Source of the DNA: Streptomyces sp. TG1A-60
Lineage (GTDB): Bacteria; Actinomycetota; Actinomycetes; Streptomycetales; Streptomycetaceae
Assembly (NCBI RefSeq): GCF_037201975.1
Contig: NZ_CP147520.1
Span: 806,001 to 870,000, forward strand
DNA length: 64,000 nucleotides
Direction of reading: 5' to 3'
Below the pieces are notes generated by a model. That model did no database searches. It was given only the letters and a program-made list of their open reading frames with translations, and was not told the origin of the DNA. The position numbers and the translations under genes were made by a program. Shown here in pieces: positions 38,437 to 47,508 of this stretch (positions are counted from its first letter, which is position 1; every line of letters begins with the position of its first letter).

Positions 38437-39621
38437 TCAGCCCTCACCCACAAGATCGAGGTCGTCACGAGGCGCCTGCGGTGTGATCTCCGGGACGGGC
38501 CACTTACGGTCCAGCGGCGCGGACACGTCCCGCCACCAGGGACGCGTGGGAAGGTCTCCAGCGGGCTCGAACGGCTGGCCCGGAACGGGGACCGCGACCG
38601 CCTGCCCGACCGCCTCGCCCGCGGCCATCATCCACTCCCCCGGCTCGGCCCAGGAGTGCATCGCCAGGTTGAACGTCGCCCAGTGGATCGGCATCATCAC
38701 GCCGCCGGGCCGGCCGCCCTGGAGGTCGAGGTGGGCCCGCAGCCCCTCCTCGGGAGTCATGTGGATGTCGGGCCAGAACTCGGAGTACGCACCGACCTGG
38801 ATCATGGTGATGTCGAACGGGCCGTACTCGGCACCGATGTCCTCGAATCCCGCGAAGTACCCGGTGTCGCCGCTGTGGTAGATCCGGTGCTCGTCACCGG
38901 CAACGACCCAGGAGGCCCACAGCGTGTGCTGGGTGTTGCGCAGACCGCGACCGCAGAAATGCCGGGCGGGGGCCGCGGTCAGGGTGAGGCCCCCGACCTT
39001 CGTCGCCTCCTGCCAGTCCAGCTCGCGGATCCGGCCCTCGGAGACGCCCCAGTGCTCCAGGTGGGCGCCGACGCCGAGAGGGACGGCGAAGACCGTGTCC
39101 GTGCCGGCCAGCTCCTTGATCGTGGGCATGTCCAGATGGTCGTAGTGGTCGTGCGAGATGACCACGACGTCGACCTGGCCTAGCGCGGCCAGCGGCACCG
39201 GCACGGGGTGCAGCCGCTTGGGTCCGGCAAAGGGGAACGGGGAACAGCGCTCGCCCCAGACCGGGTCGAAGAGCACCCGGTGCCCGTCGATCTCGGCAAG
39301 CACGCTGGAGTGGCCCATCCATGTGATCCGCAGACCGCCGACCGGGGGTCTGGCCAGGTCGGCGAAGGTCGTGGAGTGCACGGGGATCAGCCCGGCCGGG
39401 GCGCGTCCGGCCCGCTCCTCCTTGCGGAAATAGCTTTTCGCCATCTCCACCGCGGCACTGCCGGAGGGACGGATGCCGGCGCCCTCGGGATTCACGAAGA
39501 CCCCGTTCGCGAAGTGCGGGGATCTGCGGATCCGCTCCAGCCGGGCACCACTCGGGTCCGCCCCGAAGGCGGCGGGCCGCGCTGCGCGCAGCCCCGAGCG
39601 CAGAGAACGGGATCCGGACAC
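38437..39621 (-). CDS. MBL-fold metallohydrolase (NAPE-PLD-like)
   Basis: The 394-residue protein starts at GTG 39621 with AGGAGG upstream. The metallo-beta-lactamase motif ISHDHYDHLD near residue 157, further metal ligands in ARHFCGRG and HSGDTGYF, and MPIHWATFNLAMH near the end fit the L-ascorbate lactonase/NAPE-phospholipase D-like group. Likely substrates are phospholipid-type or lactone esters; none can be assigned. The N-terminus VHSTTFADLARPPVGGLRITWMG is typical of the group. Confidence 0.85.
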   Translation of the reverse strand: MSGSRSLRSGLRAARPAAFGADPSGARLERIRRSPHFANGVFVNPEGAGIRPSGSAAVEMAKSYFRKEERAGRAPAGLIPVHSTTFADLARPPVGGLRITWMGHSSVLAEIDGHRVLFDPVWGERCSPFPFAGPKRLHPVPVPLAALGQVDVVVISHDHYDHLDMPTIKELAGTDTVFAVPLGVGAHLEHWGVSEGRIRELDWQEATKVGGLTLTAAPARHFCGRGLRNTQHTLWASWVVAGDEHRIYHSGDTGYFAGFEDIGAEYGPFDITMIQVGAYSEFWPDIHMTPEEGLRAHLDLQGGRPGGVMMPIHWATFNLAMHSWAEPGEWMMAAGEAVGQAVAVPVPGQPFEPAGDLPTRPWWRDVSAPLDRKWPVPEITPQAPRDDLDLVGEG

Positions 39622-39796
39622 GGCACCTCCTGGTGGAATCGCTGAGGCATCCCATTATGGGCCGCCCCACTGACAGCCGGGTCCGATGTGTCACCGCGCG
39701 ATGTCATACTGACCGACAATTCAGTAGCCCCGGTGTTCCCGCCGACTCCGCCCTCTCCGTCGCCCCGGCCGCCTTCGGCCGCCCCGAGGAGCCCGT

Positions 39797-40975
39797 ATGA
39801 CCTCCCCGTTCCTGTCGCTCACCTGGACCGACCACGTCACAGGCCGACGGGGCTTCCTGGTCATCGACCGGCTGGTCCGCGGTGTCTCCAGCGGCGGGCT
39901 GCGCATGCGCCCCGGCTGCACGCTCGACGAGGTCGCCGCTCTCGCCCGCGGCATGACCATGAAGGAGGCCCTGCACTACGACCCCGAGGGCCGCTACGTC
40001 CCGCTCGGCGGTGCCAAGGGCGGCATCGACTGCGACCCCCGCGCCCAGGAGGCGTACGGCGTCCTCGTGCGCTACCTGCGCGCGATGCGCCCGTACATCG
40101 AGAACTTCTGGACGACCGGCGAGGACCTGGGGATCACTCACGACCTGGTGGACCGGGCGGCCGGCGAGGCGGGTCTCGTGTCGACGATCCAGGCCGTCTA
40201 CCCCCTTCTCGACGACGAGTGGACGGCCCGGCAGCGGCTCGTGGACGCCTTCGCCGTCGAGGTGGACGGCATCGGTCTCGACGAGTTGGTCGGCGGCTGC
40301 GGCGTCGCCGAGTCCGTGCTCACGTCCCTGGACCGAACCGGAACGCCGTATACCGGGACCCGGGTCGCCGTGCAGGGCCTGGGCACCATGGGCGGAGCCA
40401 CCGCCCGCTTCCTGGCCCGGGCGGGGCTCACGATCGTCGCCGTCGCCGACATCAAGGGCACCGTCACGAACCCCGCCGGCCTGGACGTCGAGGCCCTGCT
40501 CGCCGCCCGCGACCCCCACGGCACGGTGGACCGTTCCGTACTGCGCCCCGACGACCGGGAGACGTCCGGTGACGCCTGGCTCACCGCCGACGTCGACGTA
40601 CTGATCCCCGCGGCCGTCTCGTACGCGATCGCCCCGTCCAGGCAGGCGCGTATCACCGCCCGGCTGATCGTCGAAGCGGCCAACATGCCCGTCCTGCCGC
40701 AGGCCGAGGAACTCCTCGCCGCGCGCGGGGTCACCGTCCTGCCGGACGTCGTGGTCAACTCCGGCACGAACGCCTGGTGGTGGTGGACCCTGTTCGGCGA
40801 CATCGGCCCCACCGCCGACGAGGCCTTCGCCCACACCCGCCGCTCCATGCGTGCCCTCGTCGACCTGATGCTCGCCCGGGCGGAGACCGACGGCACGACC
40901 CCTCGGACCGCCGCCCACGCCATCGTCGCCGACCGTCTGCCGGTGATCGGGGAACGGTTCGGCCGGCACCGCTGA
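39797..40975 (+). CDS. Glu/Leu/Phe/Val dehydrogenase family protein
   Basis: The 392-residue amino-acid dehydrogenase has the catalytic lysine in PLGGAKGGIDCDP near residue 76 and the substrate lysine in MTMKEALHY near 53. The Rossmann domain is VAVQGLGTMGGATARFLA near residue 195. It oxidatively deaminates an amino acid with NAD(P); glutamate or a branched/aromatic amino acid cannot be separated. The sequence is shorter than hexameric glutamate dehydrogenase. It is followed by a TetR gene in the same direction. Confidence 0.87.
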   Translation: MTSPFLSLTWTDHVTGRRGFLVIDRLVRGVSSGGLRMRPGCTLDEVAALARGMTMKEALHYDPEGRYVPLGGAKGGIDCDPRAQEAYGVLVRYLRAMRPYIENFWTTGEDLGITHDLVDRAAGEAGLVSTIQAVYPLLDDEWTARQRLVDAFAVEVDGIGLDELVGGCGVAESVLTSLDRTGTPYTGTRVAVQGLGTMGGATARFLARAGLTIVAVADIKGTVTNPAGLDVEALLAARDPHGTVDRSVLRPDDRETSGDAWLTADVDVLIPAAVSYAIAPSRQARITARLIVEAANMPVLPQAEELLAARGVTVLPDVVVNSGTNAWWWWTLFGDIGPTADEAFAHTRRSMRALVDLMLARAETDGTTPRTAAHAIVADRLPVIGERFGRHR

Positions 40976-41045
40976 CACCGTCCGGCCCCGATGGAAGTGG
41001 CTCGAAGGCTGCGGTGGCCGTGGGAGGCACAGGTAGGGTGACCGC

Positions 41046-41666
41046 GTGGGCAGGGTGCGGTTGAGTGTGGCCGAGCGGCGTGCGGAGCTGCTCCGGGCCG
41101 CTGTCGGACAGATCGAGGCGCGGGGCGTCGCGGCGGTACGGATCGCCGATGTGGCCGCCGTCCTCGGGGTGAGCAACGCCCTGGTGCTCTACCACTTCTC
41201 GACCAAGGAGAAGCTGGTCGCCGAGGCGTTCCGGTACGCAGCCGAGGAGGACCTCGCCCACCTGCGCAAGCTCCTCGGCCGCCGCACGACCGCACTGCGC
41301 CGGCTCCGCGCGGCCGTCCGCTGGTACGCCCCGACCGGCCAGGCCAAGGGCTGGCGGCTGTGGATCGAGGGCTGGGCGGTCTCCCTGCGCGAGCCGTCCC
41401 TCCGCGAGGTCACCCGCGACCTGGACACCCAGTGGAAGGCCGCGCTCACCGAGGTCATCGAAGCCGGCGTGTCCGCCGGTGAGTTCCACTGCCCCGACCC
41501 ACCCGCCGCAGCCCTCCGCCTCACCGCCCTCCTGGACGGTTTGGCCGTACAGATGACGACCTACGCGGGAGCCGTCTCCCGCGCCCGCGCCCAGGAGTGG
41601 GCCGACGAGGCCCTGGCCCGCGAACTGGGCCTGAGCCGCGACACCCTCACAACCACGCCCCGCTGA
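41046..41666 (+). CDS. TetR family regulator
   Basis: The 206-residue protein has an N-terminal helix-turn-helix (IADVAAVLGVSNALVLYHFSTKEKL) and a TetR_C-type ligand domain. It starts at GTG 41046; TAGGGT at 41034-41039 is placed 6 bp upstream with no ribosome-binding site, indicating a leaderless mRNA. The target genes are unknown; the dehydrogenase upstream is a candidate. Confidence 0.88.
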   Translation: MGRVRLSVAERRAELLRAAVGQIEARGVAAVRIADVAAVLGVSNALVLYHFSTKEKLVAEAFRYAAEEDLAHLRKLLGRRTTALRRLRAAVRWYAPTGQAKGWRLWIEGWAVSLREPSLREVTRDLDTQWKAALTEVIEAGVSAGEFHCPDPPAAALRLTALLDGLAVQMTTYAGAVSRARAQEWADEALARELGLSRDTLTTTPR

Positions 41667-41886
41667 CAACCACGACCCGCTGACAGCGGAGTCCGTCGAG
41701 ACGGCGGAGCACCCGCAGGACGTCGGAAGGGCCCCCTGCCGACGTGTCAAGCCCCTCGCAGCACCCAGCGGGCCGGGCAGCTCCCGCCCGTCGACGCCCG
41801 GCCGGAGGACACCGAGCGCCAGGCTGACGCACCGACACGACCCCGACTCACGACGCACCCGCAGGGGCGCGTCGCCCGGTCTTCGC

Positions 41887-42705
41887 TCAAGCGACCGACT
41901 CGATCCGCATCCTGATGTCGTCCGGCAACAGGTGCCCCTTCGCCGACACATGGTCCCCGGAGGACTCCCCACGCAACCGCCGCCCGATCCACGGCACCAG
42001 ATACTCCCGTGCCCACTGGATGTTGTCGCGGCGCATCTCGAGCGTCCCGCGCGGCGGCAGCGGCGGCCACGCCTGGTCTGGGTCGGCCGGGATGTCGATG
42101 CCAAGCACCTGACCGGCGCGCAGGGCGACCCGCGTGTGCCCCTCCGGCGACAGGTGCAGCCGGTCGAGGTCCCAGGCCCGCCTGTCCTGGACCGTCTTGA
42201 GTGACCACAGGTCCAGGACCGGGCAGCCGTACCTGTCGGCGATGGCCCGCACATGCAGGTTGTACGTAGCGATCTTGCCGCGCAGGTGCTTCAGCACGGG
42301 CACGTCACGCGTGTCGAATCCGGTGGTCACCATGACGGTGCCGATGGCCGAGGTGAGTCGGGCGACCGCTCGTTCGAACCGCTCGGCGACCTCGTCGGGG
42401 TCGGTGCCGGGCCGGATGATGTCGTTGCCGCCCGCGCAGAAGGAGATCAGGTCCGGGGCCAGCTCAAGAGCCCTCGGCACCTGGTTCTCGACGATCTGGT
42501 CGAGGAGCTTCCCGCGCACGGCGAGGTTGTTGTAGTCGAAGTCGCCCTCGGGCACACGGTCCGCGAGGAGCACCGCGAACCGGTCGGCCCAGCCGACGAA
42601 CCGCCCGTCGGGCCCGGGGTCGCCGACGCCCTCGGTGAAGCTGTCCCCCACCGCCACGTACGACCCGATCACTGATCTGCTGTCATTCTTCGAATCGTCT
42701 GCCAC
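41887..42705 (-). CDS. SGNH/GDSL hydrolase
   Basis: The 272-residue esterase-fold protein has block I YVAVGDSFTEGVGD (nucleophile Ser), block II Gly in NLAVRGK, block III FCAGGNDI (Asn) and block V LDRLHLSPEGH (Asp and His). The catalytic set is complete. It has no signal peptide, so it is probably cytoplasmic. Such enzymes hydrolyse acyl esters on lipids or sugars. Confidence 0.9.
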   Translation of the reverse strand: MADDSKNDSRSVIGSYVAVGDSFTEGVGDPGPDGRFVGWADRFAVLLADRVPEGDFDYNNLAVRGKLLDQIVENQVPRALELAPDLISFCAGGNDIIRPGTDPDEVAERFERAVARLTSAIGTVMVTTGFDTRDVPVLKHLRGKIATYNLHVRAIADRYGCPVLDLWSLKTVQDRRAWDLDRLHLSPEGHTRVALRAGQVLGIDIPADPDQAWPPLPPRGTLEMRRDNIQWAREYLVPWIGRRLRGESSGDHVSAKGHLLPDDIRMRIESVA

Positions 42706-42794
42706 ATCGGCCCATGATTCACCTTCCGATGTGACCTACGCGACCGTAATAAGAGGTTGACGGGCGGTGAGATAGACCACGCGTCAAGTGTCGG

Positions 42795-43505
42795 TCAACT
42801 CGCAATACGCCACACCGTGAAGTCCTCGATCCGGAAGTGGCTCCATGTGGTCCGGAAGGCGAAGTGCCCGCTCGTGTACGGCTCGGGATCCGTGTGGTCG
42901 AAGACGAGCCGTCGGTTGTTCCACCAGCGCACGGTGGAGCCGTCCGAGACGATCCGGACCCGGTGCGGCTGGTTCGCGACGAGCAGCGGCTCGTTGTAGT
43001 CGTAGAGGAGCGGCCGGACGCCCGCCTCGCCGACGTACCGACGCAGCCGCGTCGTGGTGTTGTAGTTCGCCCCGTAGCCGGAGTAGTACATCTTCAGGTA
43101 GTCGTACTCTGCGAACGCACCACCACGCGGCGTGGCGAAGAGATCGTCGGGCGAGCGCACATCGACGGCGTTCCAGAAGTTGTTGAGGTCGGAGACCCGG
43201 TCGTTCACGCCACCCGCGGAGACCGGGGTGGCAGTGTACTCGATGACGTACGGCCCTCCCAGTTTCCGCTTGAACCAGACGGTCGCACCGGCCGGCACGT
43301 CGACCTCCAGCACACCGCGTGAGGCCGCGACCGTACCGCCCTTCTCCAGTTCCACGGCCCACTGCCCGAGCCCGCGCCGGAAGTCGTCGGCCGCGATCAG
43401 CCGACGACGGCCGTGTCGCGGGACCGCGCTCACGGCCGGGGCCGGCGCGAGCGCCGCGAGGGCGGCACCGGCGGCGAGGACTCCGAAGGCTCTGCGGCTG
43501 GTCAT
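42795..43505 (-). CDS. secreted DUF6250/YesU-like protein
   Basis: The 236-residue protein starts at ATG 43505 with a twin-arginine-type signal (TSRRAFGVLAAGAALAAL) and cleavage near AVSAVP. The mature part is a concanavalin-like beta-sandwich of the DUF6250/YesU group (GGVNDRVSDLNNFWNAVD, AFAEYDYLKMYYSGYGAN, HRVRIVSDGSTVRWW). Relatives occur with plant cell-wall polysaccharide genes. A role in carbohydrate binding or processing is plausible but unproven. Confidence 0.78.
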   Translation of the reverse strand: MTSRRAFGVLAAGAALAALAPAPAVSAVPRHGRRRLIAADDFRRGLGQWAVELEKGGTVAASRGVLEVDVPAGATVWFKRKLGGPYVIEYTATPVSAGGVNDRVSDLNNFWNAVDVRSPDDLFATPRGGAFAEYDYLKMYYSGYGANYNTTTRLRRYVGEAGVRPLLYDYNEPLLVANQPHRVRIVSDGSTVRWWNNRRLVFDHTDPEPYTSGHFAFRTTWSHFRIEDFTVWRIAS

Positions 43506-43663
43506 GACACTCCTTCGACAGACACCGTGGAAAGCGCTTACGGCGATCACTGTGCCCTTCTGCCGCACCCCTGTCGAGACGTCGCCCGGCCACACCACGA
43601 GAGCGTGACGCGGACTGCGCTCCGCGCGGGCCCCCGCCGGCCCCACAGGTCCGACAACGCCGA

Positions 43664-43694
43664 AGGCCGGCCCCCGGGACACGGGGGCCGGCCT
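43664..43694 (-). terminator. terminator of the LysM/M23 peptidase gene
   Basis: A perfect 13-bp stem (AGGCCGGCCCCCG with CGGGGGCCGGCCT) and a 5-base loop lie 19 bp after the peptidase stop. Confidence 0.85.
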
Positions 43695-43713
43695 GTCGAG
43701 AACGGCGTTTGCG

Positions 43714-44712
43714 TCAGAGGCTGACGCCCTTCGAGCGGAGATACGCCAGCGGGTCGATGTCCGAGCCGTAGTTCGGGCTCGTACGGATCTCGAAGTGAAG
43801 GTGCGGGCCGGTGACGTTGCCGGTCGCGCCGGAGAGGCCGATCTGCTGGCCGCCGCTCACGGACTGGCCCGCGGAGACGGAGATCGACGACAGGTGGGCG
43901 TACTGGGCGTAGTAGCCGTCGGCGAGCCTGATGACGACCTGGTTGCCGTAGGCGCCGCCCCAGCCGGCGGAGACGACGGTGCCCGCGCCCACGGACTTGA
44001 GGCCGGTGCCGGTCGGGGCCACGAAGTCGACGCCGGTGTGGTAACCGCTGGACCACATGCTTCCGGCGGTCTTGTACGCGGTGCCGACGGTGGCGCCCTG
44101 GATGGGCCCGCTGAAGCCGGCACCACTGGACTGCGAGGACTGGCCCGCGGACGTGGAGGTCGACGCCTGGGTGTCCTTCGACTCCTGCGCCGAGGAGCCG
44201 GAGGACTTCGACGACTGGGGCTTCGTAGACGACTGCGGCGGCTGGGGCTTCTCCGACGACTGCGGCGCACCGCTCGACGCGGCCTGCCCCCCGATCGTGA
44301 GCTTGAGACCCGGGTGGATGAGCGAAGGGTCGGAGCCGACCGCCTCGCGGTTGTCCGAGTAGAGCCGCTTCCAGCCGCCCTCGACGTCCTGCTCGTCCGC
44401 GATCTTCGAGAGGTAGTCGCCGACCTTCACCGAATAGGTCTCGGCGGACGCTTTCTTGGTGGCGGTCTTCTCCGCCTGGGCGGCCCTCTCGGCCTGGCCC
44501 AGTCTCGCACCGGCCTCGGCGGTGGCCTTCTCGCCGGCGACCGTGAGGGTCTTCTCGGATACGTCGGAAACGGCGGCGGTCGGGGTCGCCGCGTGGGCGC
44601 CTGCGGCTCCGATCAACGGCAGCGCGAGAGCGGCCCCACCGGTGCCGGCGGCGGCGATCGAGCGGGTGAAACGCTGGGACTTCGGACGGCGGTGCTTACC
44701 CTTCGCGGGCAT
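43714..44712 (-). CDS. secreted LysM and M23 peptidase domain protein
   Basis: The 332-residue exported protein has a Lys/Arg-rich signal peptide with a hydrophobic core (GTGGAALALPLIGAAGA). A LysM peptidoglycan-binding domain follows near residues 95-140 (YSVKVGDYLSKIADEQDV), then a Ser/Gln/Lys-rich linker and a C-terminal M23 peptidase domain. The zinc ligands are in SGYHTGVDF and HLHFE. It cuts peptidoglycan cross-bridges or activates other hydrolases. The c-di-AMP riboswitch at 44727-44895 in its leader fits the known control of resuscitation and cell-wall hydrolases in actinobacteria. Confidence 0.9.
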   Translation of the reverse strand: MPAKGKHRRPKSQRFTRSIAAAGTGGAALALPLIGAAGAHAATPTAAVSDVSEKTLTVAGEKATAEAGARLGQAERAAQAEKTATKKASAETYSVKVGDYLSKIADEQDVEGGWKRLYSDNREAVGSDPSLIHPGLKLTIGGQAASSGAPQSSEKPQPPQSSTKPQSSKSSGSSAQESKDTQASTSTSAGQSSQSSGAGFSGPIQGATVGTAYKTAGSMWSSGYHTGVDFVAPTGTGLKSVGAGTVVSAGWGGAYGNQVVIRLADGYYAQYAHLSSISVSAGQSVSGGQQIGLSGATGNVTGPHLHFEIRTSPNYGSDIDPLAYLRSKGVSL

Positions 44713-44726
44713 GGGCGTTTTCCTCT

Positions 44727-44895
44727 CCGGCGCCTGCGAGGTGAGCTGTCGGGTGCGGACTGGAGATGCCCGGCCGTGCTTGTGCACGGCTTTACCCCTA
44801 GCCGTTCCGGAGACCGGAACAGGCGGTGATACCTGTGGGTCCCCCGCTCCTGCCGTGGATCGGGTCGGTACGCGGCTCCGGTCGGCGGCAGGATT
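44727..44895 (-). promoter_or_regulatory. c-di-AMP riboswitch (ydaO/yuaA type) in the peptidase leader
   Basis: The minus-strand leader contains the conserved elements of this class in order: GGAGCGGGGGACCCACAGGT, GGGGTAAAGCCGTGC, and ACCCGACAGCTCACCTCGCA shortly before the ATG. The paired CCGTGCACAAGCACGG and CCGGTCTCCGGAACGG segments form the variable helices. In Streptomyces this riboswitch turns off cell-wall hydrolase genes when c-di-AMP is high. The boundaries are approximate. The AT-rich 44940-45178 upstream probably holds the promoter. Confidence 0.88.
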
Positions 44896-45178
44896 GGGCG
44901 TCCGTCCGGATTGACGCCGAACGTAAGCGACTTGTGGCCACAGAGACAACCATGGGGATTTCCTGTGCGTCTTCCTGTCTGATCCTTATCTCAATTAATG
45001 ATCACGCTCCGTAAAAGACCGCCCCTGAGCGTTTACCAACCACCCTGGAAACACCTACGAATTACGTGGACATGGCGACAGCGGACGGTCACGAGTATGA
45101 CGCTGCTCACTCCGCTACGAGCCAGTAGGTTCTATTCCAGGGCTACTTGGAATTACCGCTTCATTTCGGACAGATAGC

Positions 45179-47251
45179 TCAAGTACGACGCATGCGGATA
45201 ACCATCGCATCGAAGTCGCCCCGCAGACCGGTCCGCAGGCCGTGATGCAACAGCACGGCACCTCGGTGCATTTCACCCGTTTCGCGGCACTCATACACTT
45301 CTGTCGGGTCGAGGCCGCGCAGCCGGAGCGGCGCGACCGGCTCGCCGTAGTGTTGGGCCTGGAGCCAGGCGAGCACGACGATCTCGTCACCATGGACGTA
45401 CTGCACGGCGCTCAGCCCACCGGTCGGCGGCCGGAGCCGGTAGAGGTCGCCGCGCTGCACGACCGGCCGGATCTCCTTGTACAGCTCCACCCAGTCCCGC
45501 GCCTCGGCCAACTCCTCCTCGCTCCACTCGGCGAGGTCGCCGCCGACACCGAGCACACCCGCCATGGCGCTGACGAACCGGAACCGCAGTGTGCTGACCC
45601 GACCGTTGAGCTGGTTGTTCGGACTGTCCGTGACCCACGCGGCCATGGTCCGGGCCGGGTGGACCTGGCTGAAGCCGTGCTGGATGGCGAGCCGGTCGAG
45701 CGGGTCGGTGTTGTCGGAGGTCCACACCTGGTCGGTCCGCGCCATGACCCCGAGGTCGATACGACCGCCGCCGCCGGAGCACGACTCGAAGGCGACCTGC
45801 GGGTGGGCGGACCGCAACCGGTCCAGCAGCGCGTAGAAGGCCTGCACATGCTCGACCCACAGCTTCTGCGGATACGGCTCCCCGGGCCAGCCGGCATCCG
45901 TGAAGCAGCGGTTGAAGTCCCACTTCACATAGTCGATCGGCGCGCTGGACAGGAGAGTGTCCAGTCGCTCCCAGAGGTACTCCTGGACGTCCTCACGCGC
46001 GAGATTGAGGACAAGCTGATTACGCAGTTCCGTCCGCTTTCGCCCCGGTTGGAACTGTACCCATTCGGGGTGCGCCCGGTACAGCTCGCTGTCCGGGTTG
46101 ACCATCTCGGGCTCGACCCAGATGCCGAACTGCATACCGAGGGCATGCACATAGTCGGCGAGCGGCTTCAGCCCCTTGGGGAAGCGGTCGGGGTTGGGTG
46201 TCCAGTCGCCGAGGCCGGCCCGGTCGCTGGTGCGCGCCCCGAACCAGCCGTCGTCCACCACGAACAGCTCGACCCCGACGGCCGCCGCGCGTCGCGCGAG
46301 CGTGCCCTGCTGCTCCTCGGAGATGTCGAACTCGGTGGCCTCCCAGGAGTTGAAGAGCACCGGCCGGTCCTGGTCCGCGTCCGGGATGACGTACGTCCGC
46401 TGGTACGCGTGCCAGGCGCGGCTCGCCCCGCCGTGGCCGCCGTCGCTCCACAGGCCCGCGAAGACGGGCGTGGTGAAGGTGTCGCCCGTCTCCAGCCGCA
46501 GCAGACCGGACTCGTCGTACCCGGCGCCGCCGGTGATCTGCACGCGCGCGTCCGGGAGTTGGGCGACCGCGATCCGCCAGGAACCCGACCAGCCGAGGGC
46601 GCAGCCGTAGACCTCGCCCCGCTCCTCGCCGGCGTCGGTGTCCAGGGCGACCCAGGGCAGGTGCTGATGCCCGGTGTGCCCGCGGCGGCTGCCGATGACC
46701 TTCTCGCCGTAGGTGAGGTCCGCGCGCACCAGCCGGGACTCGGCCGCCCACCGCCCGTGCAGCTGCGACAGCCGCCAGGCCTCCTCGCGCGGCGGCAGCG
46801 TCCAGGTCGCCGAGTCGGCCCGCAGCAGCTCCGCTGTCGGACCCTCGTTGACCAGGGTCACCCAGCGCTCCACCACGTCGTCGCGCATCCGGTAGTGCAG
46901 GGTGATCCCGAGGCCGCCGTCGGTGAAACTCAGCCGCAGCTCGTCGCCGTCGGCCTCGTACGTCCGGAAGGTCCACTCGGTACCGCGCCGCTCGTCCGTG
47001 CGCACGGAGAGGGCGGGGCGGGCGAAGCGGGGGCCGCCCTCGACGGGGTACTCCTCGTATCCGTCGACCGGGGCCTCGAACGGCCAGTACACCAGCTGCT
47101 GCCGAGCGGCCAGCTCCTCGGCGTCGGCGAGGGCGATACAAGGGCCCCAGTGCAGGTGCAGCAGTTCGTCGTTCTCCGTGAGCCGTAGGGCATAGCTGCT
47201 CCTGGGTCCCGTGAGAAGCCAGGTCCGGCCGTCTGCGCCGATGTCCAACAT
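45179..47251 (-). CDS. alpha-galactosidase, GH36
   Basis: The 690-residue glycoside hydrolase is of usual length for the family. The N-terminal beta-sandwich leads to a TIM barrel with the nucleophile Asp in IDYVKWDFNRCF and the acid/base Asp in WTSDNTDPLDRL. GIWVEPEMVNPDS and FESCSGGGGR are further GH36 signatures. It hydrolyses terminal alpha-galactosides such as raffinose or melibiose. No signal peptide is seen, so the substrate must be imported. It is divergent from the phosphatase gene. Confidence 0.92.
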   Translation of the reverse strand: MLDIGADGRTWLLTGPRSSYALRLTENDELLHLHWGPCIALADAEELAARQQLVYWPFEAPVDGYEEYPVEGGPRFARPALSVRTDERRGTEWTFRTYEADGDELRLSFTDGGLGITLHYRMRDDVVERWVTLVNEGPTAELLRADSATWTLPPREEAWRLSQLHGRWAAESRLVRADLTYGEKVIGSRRGHTGHQHLPWVALDTDAGEERGEVYGCALGWSGSWRIAVAQLPDARVQITGGAGYDESGLLRLETGDTFTTPVFAGLWSDGGHGGASRAWHAYQRTYVIPDADQDRPVLFNSWEATEFDISEEQQGTLARRAAAVGVELFVVDDGWFGARTSDRAGLGDWTPNPDRFPKGLKPLADYVHALGMQFGIWVEPEMVNPDSELYRAHPEWVQFQPGRKRTELRNQLVLNLAREDVQEYLWERLDTLLSSAPIDYVKWDFNRCFTDAGWPGEPYPQKLWVEHVQAFYALLDRLRSAHPQVAFESCSGGGGRIDLGVMARTDQVWTSDNTDPLDRLAIQHGFSQVHPARTMAAWVTDSPNNQLNGRVSTLRFRFVSAMAGVLGVGGDLAEWSEEELAEARDWVELYKEIRPVVQRGDLYRLRPPTGGLSAVQYVHGDEIVVLAWLQAQHYGEPVAPLRLRGLDPTEVYECRETGEMHRGAVLLHHGLRTGLRGDFDAMVIRMRRT

Positions 47252-47327
47252 AAAGTCCCCACAGATTCGAACAGGTGCGATCGGGCTTCAACATCATCGC
47301 AGGTCGTCGCAGGCGCTCGGCAATGCC

Positions 47328-47405
47328 TGTGGACAACTGCCGACGCCCCTTCCCGCAGGGCCCTGTGGACAACCGTCGGGCGCCCCTCACGGCCCCTGTG
47401 GACGA
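47328..47405. promoter_or_regulatory. three DnaA-box-like 9-mers
   Basis: TGTGGACAA occurs at 47328-47336 and 47364-47372, and TGTGGACGA at 47397-47405; the reverse complement TTGTCCACA is the Streptomyces DnaA box. The spacing is 36 and 33 bp in the same orientation, in the divergent region between the alpha-galactosidase and phosphatase genes. The window has no dnaA or dnaN, so this is not oriC. It could be a DnaA-binding or titration site, or chance repeats. Confidence 0.4.
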
Positions 47406-47508
47406 CTCCTTGGGGTACCCGCCCATGTCGTATCGTCGAGTGCGCGCCTCGGTGTCGAGTGCGCGCCCGTCGACGATCGGCGCCGGCGGCCGGATGGGAG
47501 GAGCCCCC

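Noticed and set aside
47328..47405. Chromosomal replication origin
   Set aside because: Only three boxes are present and dnaA, dnaN and recF are absent; a Streptomyces oriC has many boxes between dnaA and dnaN.
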